From assembly GCA_937926265.1 (NCBI GenBank), contig CALAZS010000090.1, positions 1-39,068 on the forward strand: a stretch of 39,068 nucleotides of DNA, read 5' to 3'. This DNA comes from an uncultured Gammaproteobacteria bacterium (GTDB lineage: Bacteria; Pseudomonadota; Gammaproteobacteria; Chromatiales; Chromatiaceae). Within the stretch, counting starts at the first letter, position 1. The number at the start of each line of letters is the position of its first letter. Below, one piece after another: positions 8,351 to 16,547 of this stretch. The notes below the pieces were generated by a model. That model saw only the letters and a program-made list of their open reading frames with translations, made no database searches and had not been told where the DNA came from. A program made the position numbers and the translations under genes.

Positions 8351-9703
8351 TTATAGAAGAAAAACAGTTGCCAGTCCAAGGAAGGCGAAAAAGCCGACAA
8401 TATCGGTAACGGTGGTCAACAGCACTGAACCGGCCAATGCCGGATCAATACCCAGGCGGTTCAGCAGGATTGGCAGCATGGTGCCGGTTGCTGCAGCCAC
8501 AATCAGGTTAATGCTCATGGCAACGGCAATTAACAGGGCAAGCTTGGGGTCACCAAACCAGAGGGCGGCAATCCCGGCAACCACGATTGCCCAGATCATA
8601 CTGTTGATAGCTCCAACAGCAAATTCCTTAATGATAAGCCAGCGTGTATTGCTGGCAGAAAGCTGGCCAAGCGCAATACCGCGTATTGTCAGGGTCAGTG
8701 TCTGGCTGCCGGCTATACCTCCCATGCTGGCAACAATAGGCATCAACACTGCCAGGGCAACAACCTTGTCGATGGTCGCTTCAAACAGTCCGATAACCCA
8801 GGATGCCATTAACGCTGTTAGCAGGTTTACACCGAGCCATACCGCACGTTTTCTGGCACTGATGACAACCGGTGCGAACATGTCTTCGTCTTCGGATAAA
8901 CCGGCCTGACTCATAAATTGGTGTTCGCCTTCTTCACGAATCACATCAACGATGTCATCAATGGTGATTCTTCCCAGCAGTCTGCCTTCATCATCAACCA
9001 CAGGAGCGGATATAAGGTCATACTGCTCAAACTGCCGGGCAACTTCGCTGTCCTGAATGGTGGCATTAATGGGCTGAACATTCAAAGACATGACTTCAGC
9101 AACGATTTCAGATGAATCATTGGTGACCAATGCTGCCAGGCTAAGCGTGCCCAGGTATTGGTCCTGGCGGTTTACCACGAAAAGTTTGTCAGTATTATTT
9201 GGCACTCTCTCACCCAACTGCCGCATATAGCGTAATACCACATCCAGTGTCACTTCAGGGCGGACCGTAACGGTATCGGTGTCCATCAAGTGGCCAGCTG
9301 TATCGTCCGGATATGACAACACTGCTTCAAGACGCTGCCTGTGCTGATTATCCAGTGAAGCCAGTATTTCGTGGGTGATGGCGTAAGGAAGTTCGTTGAC
9401 CAGGTCGGCAAGGTCATCGATTTCCATGCTTTCAGTTGCAGTCAACAGTTCCTGGTCATCCATCTGGCTGATCAGGTCTTCGCGAACATCATCGGTTACC
9501 TGGACGAGAATCTCGCCATCGTTTTCATGATCAACGAGTTCCCAGAGCAGGGCACGCTGTGTAGGTGGAAGTGATTCAAGAATATGGGCAATTTCACCGG
9601 CAGACAGACCATTAAGCATGCGCCTTGCTTTCTGCATGGAGCCGTCTTCAATAATGGCACGCAGCCGTTCGAGCTTATTGTTGTCCAGGTCGGAAGAGGA
9701 CAT
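8351..9703 (-). CDS. mgtE: Magnesium transporter MgtE
   Basis: 450 residues, the normal MgtE size. The N-terminal superhelical domain (residues 1-130) has the family's LNGLSAGEIAHILESLP and ends at DDTAGHLMDTD. Two CBS domains follow (about 135-260; VVNRQDQYLGTLSL and ISAPVVDDEGRLLGRITIDD). The C-terminal membrane part has five probable helices with the pore motif MPIVASMGGIAGSQTLT and the Asp of TDIVGFFAFLGLA, which in known MgtE lines the Mg site. It imports Mg (or Co) across the inner membrane and is gated by cytoplasmic Mg. It lies 69 bases after ptsI on the same strand, at the end of the PTS block, and may be co-transcribed; that gap is too short for a Mg riboswitch. Confidence 0.95.
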   Translation of the reverse strand: MSSSDLDNNKLERLRAIIEDGSMQKARRMLNGLSAGEIAHILESLPPTQRALLWELVDHENDGEILVQVTDDVREDLISQMDDQELLTATESMEIDDLADLVNELPYAITHEILASLDNQHRQRLEAVLSYPDDTAGHLMDTDTVTVRPEVTLDVVLRYMRQLGERVPNNTDKLFVVNRQDQYLGTLSLAALVTNDSSEIVAEVMSLNVQPINATIQDSEVARQFEQYDLISAPVVDDEGRLLGRITIDDIVDVIREEGEHQFMSQAGLSEDEDMFAPVVISARKRAVWLGVNLLTALMASWVIGLFEATIDKVVALAVLMPIVASMGGIAGSQTLTLTIRGIALGQLSASNTRWLIIKEFAVGAINSMIWAIVVAGIAALWFGDPKLALLIAVAMSINLIVAAATGTMLPILLNRLGIDPALAGSVLLTTVTDIVGFFAFLGLATVFLL

Positions 9704-9772
9704 TGAAATAACCCTGTTATTTACATAAAGAAACTTATTTAGATTAGCATGCCTGATGCTTTAAGGATAAAG

Positions 9773-11506
9773 CTAATGGATAATTTTAAACAGTTTGTCG
9801 ACCATCAGGTCGTTATCGCCCTGGTCATACGATTTCAGTAAGTCTTCGGTAAGAAGGGTGCAGTTTTTAAAGTCGGTACCAATGAGTGTCTGCTTTGCCT
9901 GTAAAACTGAATTAGGCTGCATGCTGAATTCACGCAAGCCAAGACCTGCCAGCAGTCCCAGCAATTTTGGGTCGCCTGCCATTTCGCCACACATGCTAAT
10001 CGGTATGTCATGAGCTTTTGCAGCATTTATGGTGTTTTTAATGAGCTTGATGACTGCAGGGTGCAGCGGTTCATATAGATAATTGACTTCGTCATCAACA
10101 CGGTCAATTGCCAGAGTATATTGAATAAGGTCATTGGTGCCGATTGACAGGAAGTCAAGCTTGCTGGCAAAACTGTGAGCGTCCAATGCTGCTGCAGGCA
10201 CTTCGATCATCCCGCCGACAGGCATTTTGTTGTCAAACCGGATGCCATCCAGGCGAAATTCCTGCTTGATGTTGTCAATCATTTTTAAAGATTGTTCAAC
10301 TTCCCTTATATTGGTCAACATCGGCAGCAACAAGCGAACCGGGCCTTTTGCAGAAGCTCGTAAAATCGCACGCAACTGTGTTCTGAAAAGTTCTGTTTCC
10401 TTTAGGCAAAGCCTTATTGCCCTCAGTCCTAGGGCTGGATTACTGGAAGTCGGCATTTCATAGGAAGAGGTTTTGTCAGCACCTAGGTCCAGCGTACGAA
10501 TCGTTAATGGCAGGCCATTGAGTTTTTCAATAATTTCACAATAGGTTGAAAAGTGCTCTTCTTCATCAGGCATTGAAGGTCGGTTCATGTAAAGAAATTC
10601 GGTACGGTATAGACCGATTGCACAAACACCGTTGTTAATCGATGCATCAATGTCTTCAGGCAGTTCAATGTTAGACATTAACTGAAAGGCCTGGCCGTCA
10701 GTACTGACAGAAGGAATGCTGATGATTGCCTGCAGGGTTTCTTCGAAACCGCGTTCCTGTTGAAGGCGCTCGTTAACCTGATCGAGTAGGACCTGGTCCG
10801 GTGATGCTATGGCAGTGCTGTATTGCCCGTCGATAACAATGGTTTCACCCTGGTCGAACAGCTCAGTGGCGAAACGAACGCCAACAATAGCCGGTATATT
10901 GAGACTGCGTGCAAGAATGGCAGTGTGAGACATTGGCCCGCCGTATTCAGTAATAAAACCGACAATGCCCTGGTGGCGCATCAGTATCGTGTCGGACGGG
11001 GACAGGTCACGTGCCACAATGACTTTACCCTTGAGCTCTTCGCGGCCAGTATCATCAGAAATGTTCAAAAGCTTTTTTTGAACACGGTTAATGACATGGT
11101 CAAGATCATCCTTACGCGTGCGCAGGTAGGCATCCTGCATTTCATCAAATAACTGCACCAGTTCGTTGCGCCTGGTTTGCAGAGCCCACTCAGCTGCTGC
11201 CAGTTTTTTTTCAATGAGTTCTTCAACGGATTCGCATAACGCCTGGTCATCAAGCATCAGCAGGTGTGTATTGATAAAATCGACAATATCAGCTGGGGTG
11301 CTGTCAGGCAGTTGTTGTTTGATATTGATAAGTTCAGCTTCAGCCTGGTTGATAGCCGTTTTGAAACGCTGAATTTCCTGCTGGGTTTGAGAAGGTAGTA
11401 TGAAGCGCGGTTGAATATGTAAAGCGCCCTGTTGCAGCTTGTGTACTTTGCCAACGGCTATGGAATGCGTGGTGCTTATCCCAATGCCGCTGCAGCAAAA
11501 TGTCAC
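9773..11506 (-). CDS. ptsI: PTS enzyme I (phosphoenolpyruvate-protein phosphotransferase)
   Basis: 577 residues, the length of classical enzyme I, without the GAF domain of PtsP. The phosphorylated histidine is H194 in GGPMSHTAILARSLNIPAIV. The PEP-binding TIM barrel carries GLYRTEFLYM, GGMIEVPAAA, LSIGTNDLIQYTLAIDR and the catalytic Cys, C506, in MCGEMAGDP. It takes phosphate from PEP and gives it to HPr. The start is a GTG whose first four bases overlap the HPr stop (GTGA), with GGAG seven bases upstream, so the two are translationally coupled. No sugar EIIB/EIIC gene is in the window, so its phosphate probably goes to the regulatory proteins encoded upstream. Confidence 0.95.
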   Translation of the reverse strand: MTFCCSGIGISTTHSIAVGKVHKLQQGALHIQPRFILPSQTQQEIQRFKTAINQAEAELINIKQQLPDSTPADIVDFINTHLLMLDDQALCESVEELIEKKLAAAEWALQTRRNELVQLFDEMQDAYLRTRKDDLDHVINRVQKKLLNISDDTGREELKGKVIVARDLSPSDTILMRHQGIVGFITEYGGPMSHTAILARSLNIPAIVGVRFATELFDQGETIVIDGQYSTAIASPDQVLLDQVNERLQQERGFEETLQAIISIPSVSTDGQAFQLMSNIELPEDIDASINNGVCAIGLYRTEFLYMNRPSMPDEEEHFSTYCEIIEKLNGLPLTIRTLDLGADKTSSYEMPTSSNPALGLRAIRLCLKETELFRTQLRAILRASAKGPVRLLLPMLTNIREVEQSLKMIDNIKQEFRLDGIRFDNKMPVGGMIEVPAAALDAHSFASKLDFLSIGTNDLIQYTLAIDRVDDEVNYLYEPLHPAVIKLIKNTINAAKAHDIPISMCGEMAGDPKLLGLLAGLGLREFSMQPNSVLQAKQTLIGTDFKNCTLLTEDLLKSYDQGDNDLMVDKLFKIIH

Positions 11507-11772
11507 TCACCTTCTCCAAACCTGTCATTGATCAGTTCAATAATGGCAGTCAGTGCATCTTCTTCATCTTCGCCATTAACCACGAGCTCCAGTTTTGTAC
11601 CCTGGCTGGCTGCAAGCATCATCACGCCCATGATGCTCTTGGCATTGACTTCCTGGTTGTTTTTACGCAGTTGTACTTCGGAGGTAAATTTACTGGCAAG
11701 GGCAACCAGCTTGGCCGCTGCACGGGCATGCAGCCCCAGCTTGTTAATGATTTCAATTTCTTTATTTGCCAA
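11503..11772 (-). CDS. ptsH: HPr phosphocarrier protein
   Basis: 89 residues from a TTG start at 11772. That start puts the two regulatory residues at their textbook positions: H15 (in KLGLHARAAAK), phosphorylated by enzyme I, and S46 (in NAKSIMGVMML), the HPr kinase site. A perfect AAGGAG lies seven bases upstream. An in-frame ATG at 11796 would add eight residues with no family counterpart and a deeper overlap with the EIIA gene. It accepts phosphate from EI and passes it to the EIIA proteins; Ser46 phosphorylation by the nearby HprK would reduce this transfer. It could equally be called NPr/PtsO. It overlaps the EIIA gene by 11 bases. Confidence 0.93.
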   Translation of the reverse strand: MANKEIEIINKLGLHARAAAKLVALASKFTSEVQLRKNNQEVNAKSIMGVMMLAASQGTKLELVVNGEDEEDALTAIIELINDRFGEGE

Positions 11773-12184
11773 AAACAGGCTCCTTGTCGAGTTCATTACA
11801 TACCTGGATCAGCCCTATGCTTTTAATGCCACCTTCAATAGCCTTGTCTGCCAGTTCTGTTAAAGGCATTTCTACGTAATTGCATGAGCGTAATAGCATG
11901 GGAAGATTAAGACCGGTCACCATCAAAAGTTTGTCATTACATAGTTTTGCGGCGAGATTGCAGGGTGTTGCACCAACCAGATCGGTTAACATAAGTACGC
12001 CATCGCCCTGATCAAGATGACTGGTTTTCTCGAGTATGGTTTGAGATAGCTTTTCTGTATCAACATCAAATTTCACTTCAAGCACATCAATATTATCAGG
12101 GGGGCTTTGCCATATCTGCTTTGCAATGTTAAGCAATGAAGAGGCAATGCCGTTGTGGCTGAGAAGTAAAATACCTACGCTCAT
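11762..12184 (-). CDS. PTS EIIA component, mannose (EIIA-Man) type
   Basis: 140 residues, one alpha/beta domain. The active histidine is H10 in GILLLSHNGIASSLL, the same number as in E. coli ManX. Later segments LMLTDLVGATPCNLA and MVTGLNLPMLLRS are family hallmarks. There is no IIB domain and no IIC/IID gene nearby. Single-domain EIIA-Man proteins beside hprK and rapZ are a known arrangement in many beta- and gammaproteobacteria and are thought to be regulatory. The ATG lies inside a 17-nt duplication shared with the end of rapZ, and there is no obvious strong ribosome site. Confidence 0.9.
   Translation of the reverse strand: MSVGILLLSHNGIASSLLNIAKQIWQSPPDNIDVLEVKFDVDTEKLSQTILEKTSHLDQGDGVLMLTDLVGATPCNLAAKLCNDKLLMVTGLNLPMLLRSCNYVEMPLTELADKAIEGGIKSIGLIQVCNELDKEPVFGK
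11780..11785 (-). promoter_or_regulatory. Ribosome-binding site fixing the HPr TTG start
   Basis: AAGGAG on the minus strand, seven bases before the TTG at 11772, lying inside the end of the EIIA coding sequence. It decides the TTG over the upstream ATG. Confidence 0.8.
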
Positions 12185-12214
12185 GCTACAAACCCAATCA
12201 TGCTATAAACCCAG
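12181..12214. repeat. Direct repeat, 17 nt x 2, joining the rapZ stop and EIIA start
   Basis: tcatgctacaaacccaa and tcatgctataaacccag are adjacent and 15 of 17 identical. Read on the minus strand, one copy holds the last codons and TAG of rapZ and the next holds a second TAG followed by the ATG of the EIIA gene. The junction thus looks made by tandem duplication of the rapZ end. Confidence 0.85.
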
Positions 12215-13111
12215 TTCCCGGTGGCTGCGAATCGTGGTGACGCCTTCCGCAACAAAGTGATTCGAGAGCCTTTCGGTCAGGTAAACAGAGCGGTGCTGAC
12301 CGCCGGTGCAACCTATGGCAATAGTCAGGTAAGCCCGGCCATCGGCCTGAAAACTGGGTATCCAGTTTTTTACGAAAGATGCAATATCATCAAACATTCT
12401 TTGCGTGTCGGGTTGTTTCTCAAGAAATTCGGCTACGGGTTTGTCGCGGCCAGTCAAGGGCCGCAGTTCCTGCTGCCAGTGAGGATTGGGCAGACAGCGG
12501 ACATCAAAAACAAAGTCGGCATCGCGCGGGACACCATGTTTGAAACCAAAGGACTCAAACTGAACAGATATTTGTTTTTCGCTGACCTGTGCAACGCGTG
12601 AACGAATGGTTTTTCTGAGTTGGTGAACATTGCTCGAGGTAGTGTCTATTCTCAAGTCACTTAACTGAATAAGCGGCTGTAATATTTCCCTTTCCCTTAT
12701 TATAGCCTGGGCAAGCGTAGTGTGATCGTCGGTCAACGGGTGTTTGCGCCGGGTTTCGCTGAAGCGCTTGATTAGAACATCATCCTGGGCATCGAGAGTG
12801 ATAACCTGGGTGTTGATGCCGGCGTTATCAAGTTTTTTAATCAGGCCAGATATTGCCGAGAAATCTTCATGGTCAGAACGGGCATCAATACCAATGGCTG
12901 TTTTGGCGAAGGTGGAATTAGGGCCGGAGTCATTGGAGGCATCAGGGGAGGCATCAGGGGAGGAATCAGGGTTTTCTGCCAGGTTCATGGCAAATGCAAT
13001 TAACATGAAAACCGGCAGGTTATCCATGCAGTAAAAACCTTCATCTTCCAGGGCATGCAGGGCAATACTTTTTCCTGAGCCGGAAAGGCCGCTAACAATA
13101 ACGAGTTTCAT
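12203..13111 (-). CDS. rapZ: RapZ RNase adapter / nucleotide-binding protein
   Basis: 302 residues; E. coli RapZ has 284. The N-terminal P-loop is GLSGSGKS at residues 8-15. The C-terminal domain carries GVPRDADFVFDVRCLPNPHW and IAIGCTGGQHRSVYL, both RapZ signatures. In E. coli RapZ binds the sRNAs GlmY and GlmZ and directs RNase E to GlmZ, so controlling glucosamine-6-phosphate synthase; whether that holds outside enterics is less clear. The extra length comes from a Pro/Ser/Asp-rich insert at about residues 47-68, encoded by 12-nt tandem repeats. The ATG overlaps the hprK stop by one base (TAATG), which suggests coupling. Confidence 0.95.
   Translation of the reverse strand: MKLVIVSGLSGSGKSIALHALEDEGFYCMDNLPVFMLIAFAMNLAENPDSSPDASPDASNDSGPNSTFAKTAIGIDARSDHEDFSAISGLIKKLDNAGINTQVITLDAQDDVLIKRFSETRRKHPLTDDHTTLAQAIIREREILQPLIQLSDLRIDTTSSNVHQLRKTIRSRVAQVSEKQISVQFESFGFKHGVPRDADFVFDVRCLPNPHWQQELRPLTGRDKPVAEFLEKQPDTQRMFDDIASFVKNWIPSFQADGRAYLTIAIGCTGGQHRSVYLTERLSNHFVAEGVTTIRSHRELGL
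12935..12970. repeat. In-frame tandem repeat, 12 nt x 3, inside rapZ
   Basis: ggaggcatcagg, ggaggcatcagg and ggaggaatcagg encode the Ser-Pro-Asp-Ala repeats of the RapZ insert. The period of 12 preserves the frame. Confidence 0.85.
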
Positions 13112-14067
13112 TATTTTTCCGCGTTTTCTTCAATAGCCTGTCGTTGACGTTCGATGAAATTGCTGGCTGCATCGTATCCCTTGAGGCGCATTATATGGTT
13201 TCTGACGGCAGTTTCTACAAGAATCGCCATATTGCGTCCGGGTGCAACGGGCACGGTAACCTGGGGAATGTCCAGTCCAAGTATATGCGAGGTTGCATGA
13301 GTGCCGGTAAGCCGGTCGACGCTTGCCAGTTTTTCAGCGTTCATGCGCTCGAGTTTGATAATCAGGCGCAGGTATTTATTGTATTTAATGGCACTGTCGC
13401 CGTACATGGCGCGGATGTTGATTACGCCAAGCCCCCTGACTTCCAGAAAGTCCTGTAGCAGGGGCGGGCAACGCCCTTCAATAATGTCCGGTGCAATGCG
13501 TGAAAACTCCGGTGCATCGTCAGCGACAAGACGGCTGCCACGGTTTATCAGTTCAAGTGCCAGTTCACTTTTACCGATTGCAGCGTTCCCGCTGAGTAAA
13601 ACGCCCATGCCAAGTACTTCGAGAAAAACACCATGAATGGATGTGTGTTCAGCCAGAGCAATGGAAAGGTGATAGTGCAGGTGGGCAAGTAATTGTGTAT
13701 CCGAAACCGGTGTTAAAACTAACGGTGTGGAACTGTCTTCGGCGGCCTTTATTAATTCCTTGTCTGGCACCAGGTCATCAGAAATAAAGACACCTGCTGG
13801 TTTGGCATGAAAAAGATGTTTTAAGGCATCCTTTCGGGACTTGCCATCCATCTCGTTGAGGTAGTCAATTTCAGTTTGTCCAATAACCTGAAGACGGTTG
13901 GGATGGATGTAGTTTAAAGTGCCTGCCAGTGTCTCTGTGCGCTTGTCTTCGGACGGGCGGGCAATGATGCGTTGCGTTTCCTGCTGGGAAGCTACCCATT
14001 GAAGGGATAATCTTTGCTTGAGAGCTTCAAATACATCGAGAATGGTGATGAATTTTTCGGTTGTCAT
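13111..14067 (-). CDS. hprK: HPr kinase/phosphorylase
   Basis: 318 residues, the usual HprK size. The N-terminal HprK domain covers about 1-130. The catalytic domain starts with H145 in IHGVFLEVLGMGVLL, then a P-loop GNAAIGKS at 160-167, and the family signature RCPPLLQDFLEVRGLGVINI near 199-218. The P-loop fits the Walker A pattern but differs from the more usual GxSGxGKS by having Ala-Ala. It phosphorylates and dephosphorylates HPr at Ser46, and the HPr here keeps that serine. It lies between ptsN (29-base gap) and rapZ (one-base overlap). In proteobacteria it is usually tied to regulation of transport, nitrogen or envelope metabolism, not to sugar uptake. Confidence 0.95.
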   Translation of the reverse strand: MTTEKFITILDVFEALKQRLSLQWVASQQETQRIIARPSEDKRTETLAGTLNYIHPNRLQVIGQTEIDYLNEMDGKSRKDALKHLFHAKPAGVFISDDLVPDKELIKAAEDSSTPLVLTPVSDTQLLAHLHYHLSIALAEHTSIHGVFLEVLGMGVLLSGNAAIGKSELALELINRGSRLVADDAPEFSRIAPDIIEGRCPPLLQDFLEVRGLGVINIRAMYGDSAIKYNKYLRLIIKLERMNAEKLASVDRLTGTHATSHILGLDIPQVTVPVAPGRNMAILVETAVRNHIMRLKGYDAASNFIERQRQAIEENAEK

Positions 14068-14096
14068 TAAAGCGATTATAGATGACCGGTAAATAA

Positions 14097-14561
14097 CTAA
14101 CCGGAATTTTCGATACCTTCCGTAAGCAGGTCAATCAGTTGTTGGTGGTCATTGTTTTCGCGCAATTTTGTACAGTTGTCGCTGTTATTAAAAAAGCCGG
14201 CAAGTCCTGCCAGAATTTTCAAGTGTTCTTCATTGGCATCAACTGGAACAAGCAGGGCAACAACCAGGTCAACCGGCTGTCGGTCTATGGAATCAAAATC
14301 AATGCCCTGGTTGAGTCGAATAAAAACAGCTTGGGCTTCCTGCAGGTTGCTGACCCGGGCATGCGGCAGGGCAATGCCCTTGCCCAGGCCGGTGCTTCCC
14401 AATCTTTCTCTTTCAATCAGCTTTTCAAAAATTTCGGAGACATCCAGTTGTGGGTTCTGCCCGGAAAGCATTTCAGCAATATTTTCCAGGAGCTTTTTCT
14501 TGCTCTGAACATCGACGTCGGTCGCTACCGTGTCTGAATTAAGAAAGTTATCAGGAAGCAT
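14097..14561 (-). CDS. ptsN: Nitrogen-regulatory EIIA (PtsN)
   Basis: 154 residues, a single fructose/mannitol-type EIIA domain. The active histidine is H67 in GKGIALPHARV, followed by VFIRLNQGIDFDSIDRQPVD and LAGLAGFFNN, all typical of PtsN. It receives phosphate from HPr and, by analogy with E. coli, regulates potassium transport, phosphate sensing and sigma-54-linked processes. It follows hpf in the classical rpoN–hpf–ptsN order and leads into hprK. Confidence 0.95.
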   Translation of the reverse strand: MLPDNFLNSDTVATDVDVQSKKKLLENIAEMLSGQNPQLDVSEIFEKLIERERLGSTGLGKGIALPHARVSNLQEAQAVFIRLNQGIDFDSIDRQPVDLVVALLVPVDANEEHLKILAGLAGFFNNSDNCTKLRENNDHQQLIDLLTEGIENSG

Positions 14562-14583
14562 TTTGGCCCGTGGTCAATTAAGA

Positions 14584-14895
14584 TTAAGCTGCCGGGGCTT
14601 TATTGCCGCGATGATTTTTCATTTTCTCTTTATGTTTGATCAACTGGCGATCAAGTTTATCTACCAGAGCATCAAGAGCAGCGTACATATCCTCATGCGT
14701 AGCCTCGGCATAAATCTCGGCACCACTGACGTGCATATTGGCTTCAGCTTTCTGCGCAAGTTTTTCAACACTTAAAATCACATGTACATTGGTAACGTGG
14801 TCAAAGTGTCTTTCCAGTCTTTCAAACTTGGTGTCTACATAAGCCCTTAATGAATCAGTGAGGTCGACGTGATGTCCAGTGAGGCTAATTTGCAT
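14584..14895 (-). CDS. hpf: Ribosome hibernation-promoting factor, short form
   Basis: 103 residues beginning MQISLTGHHVDLTDSLRAYV, the typical opening of HPF/YfiA proteins, with beta-alpha-beta-beta-beta-alpha spacing and an N-terminal domain only. It lacks the long-form C-terminal dimerisation domain, as in other gammaproteobacteria. It binds the 30S decoding region and, in E. coli, promotes 100S dimers in stationary phase. The C-terminal tail is basic (KHKEKMKNHRGNK). A short CTTAAT duplication covers its stop codon. Confidence 0.95.
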   Translation of the reverse strand: MQISLTGHHVDLTDSLRAYVDTKFERLERHFDHVTNVHVILSVEKLAQKAEANMHVSGAEIYAEATHEDMYAALDALVDKLDRQLIKHKEKMKNHRGNKAPAA

Positions 14896-14919
14896 AGCTT
14901 TCTCCTTATAATGTCATGC

Positions 14920-16407
14920 CTAGATCAGGCGTTTGCGCTCATTCGAGGGTGGTATACCCATCGCTTCGCGATATTTGGCTACGGTACGACGGGCAACTTC
15001 AATGCCCTGCTCGACAAGAATCTGTGCGATCTTGTTATCACTTAGTGGCTTGGCAGGTTTTTCAGCTGCAATCAGTTTTTTGATAAGCGCCCGAATCGCT
15101 GTAGCGGAACATTCTCCTCCAGCACTGGTACTGACATGGCTGGAGAAAAAGTATTTAAATTCATAGGTACCACGTGAAGTGTGCATGTATTTCTGCGTTG
15201 TGACACGTGAAATGGTTGATTCATGCATGTCCAGTTCTTCGGCAATATCCCGCAGCACCAGTGGTTTCATGGCTTCATCGCCATGTTCAAAAAAATCATA
15301 CTGAAAATCGACAATTTTGGTGGCAACCTTCATCAGGGTTTCGTTGCGGCTTTCCAGGCTTTTGATAAACCAGCGGGCTTCCTGAAGATGATTTTTCAGA
15401 GATACGTTGTCAGAGCTGTCATCAGCACGGCGGATGAAGGAGGCATATTCGGCATTGACCCGTAGCTTTGGAGTGGCATGGCCATTGAGTGTCACCTGCC
15501 ATCTGCCATTGATTTTCCGAACGAATACATCAGGTTCAACGTAATCGGTTTTTGATTCAACCACGCTGGTACCTGGCCTTGGGTTTAATGAACGAATCAA
15601 CTGCATTAGCAGTTGTAATTCTTCATCGTTGACACCCAGTCGGCGTTTCAGGGTTTTCAGGTTTTGTTCTGCGAGTTGCTGAAACAGGTCCCTGACCAGT
15701 GTAATTGCCTGGCTGCGAAACTCGGTTTCCTCGGGTAGTTGAATCAGCTGGGCGAGCAGGCATTCCCTGGTATCGCGGGCGCCAACACCGGGTGGATCAA
15801 AATGTTGAATACGATGCAGGACTGCTTCAACTTCTTCAATTTCAACATCTTCGTCATCAACAATTCGAATAATGTCTTCGAGGTCGGTAGTCAGGTAGCC
15901 GTCATCATTGATCCCGTCAATTATGGAACTGGCTATCAGCAGGTCAGTATCGGAAAAATTACTCAGGTTCATCTGCCAGATCAGGTAATCCTGCAGAGAC
16001 TGGCTTTGTGATTGTTGTGCCAGAAAATCCATGCCATCAGCATCGGAATTATTACTGCCGCTATTGCTGTTTAAAGGTGCTGGGGCATCGAAAACATCAT
16101 CCCAGGAGCTGTCGACCGGCAGGTCTTCGGGCATGTCAGCAGACTCTGCATTGATCTCGGACTCGTTGTTGCTGTCATTTCCGGATTTTTGGTTCTGTTC
16201 CGTTTCAGTATTCTGTGAGGCATTTTCTGTAGACTGTTCTTTTAAGGCACCTTCTTCCTCGGTTTCCAGCATGATGTTGGAATCAAGTGCGTCCTGGATT
16301 TCCTGTTTAAGGTCAAGCGTAGACAGCTGCAACAGTCTGATTGCCTGCTGCAATTGAGGAGTCATGGTGAGATGTTGGCCCAGGCGAAGCTGCAGAGATT
16401 GCTTCAT
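14920..16407 (-). CDS. rpoN: RNA polymerase sigma-54 factor
   Basis: 495 residues. Region I opens MKQSLQLRLGQHLTMTPQLQ, the activator-interacting Gln/Leu-rich segment. Region II (about 50-125) is acidic and low complexity. The core-binding domain follows (DPPGVGARDTRECLL, LNPRPGTS). The helix-turn-helix is in LRDIAEELDMHESTISRVT, followed by the family's RGTYEFKYFFSS. The RpoN box ARRTVAKYRE is at 472-481. It directs transcription from -24/-12 promoters with enhancer-binding proteins, none of which are in the window. It is 140 bases downstream of lptB, enough for its own promoter. Confidence 0.98.
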   Translation of the reverse strand: MKQSLQLRLGQHLTMTPQLQQAIRLLQLSTLDLKQEIQDALDSNIMLETEEEGALKEQSTENASQNTETEQNQKSGNDSNNESEINAESADMPEDLPVDSSWDDVFDAPAPLNSNSGSNNSDADGMDFLAQQSQSQSLQDYLIWQMNLSNFSDTDLLIASSIIDGINDDGYLTTDLEDIIRIVDDEDVEIEEVEAVLHRIQHFDPPGVGARDTRECLLAQLIQLPEETEFRSQAITLVRDLFQQLAEQNLKTLKRRLGVNDEELQLLMQLIRSLNPRPGTSVVESKTDYVEPDVFVRKINGRWQVTLNGHATPKLRVNAEYASFIRRADDSSDNVSLKNHLQEARWFIKSLESRNETLMKVATKIVDFQYDFFEHGDEAMKPLVLRDIAEELDMHESTISRVTTQKYMHTSRGTYEFKYFFSSHVSTSAGGECSATAIRALIKKLIAAEKPAKPLSDNKIAQILVEQGIEVARRTVAKYREAMGIPPSNERKRLI

Positions 16408-16547
16408 TAAAGTTTAGATACTCCGGTTTTTGGTACGTTATTTGTATGCCTGTGAATATTCTAGCCCAAAATCACCCTTGTGAGACAGAAATATAAGATT
16501 ATTTCGATTGATTCAGGTCAAAAACATGGTCAATCCCAACATCCGGG

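Noticed and set aside
8313..8909. 198-codon plus-strand frame opposite mgtE
   Set aside because: Antisense to the transmembrane part of mgtE; the length comes from codon bias of the real gene, and the translation is Ala/Ser/Thr-rich with no family pattern.
9704..9772. Possible Mg riboswitch before mgtE
   Set aside because: Only 69 bases separate ptsI and mgtE in the same array, too little for an M-box or ykkC-sized leader, and I see no matching motif. On the minus strand the mgtE start at 9703 lies after ptsI in the same transcript direction.
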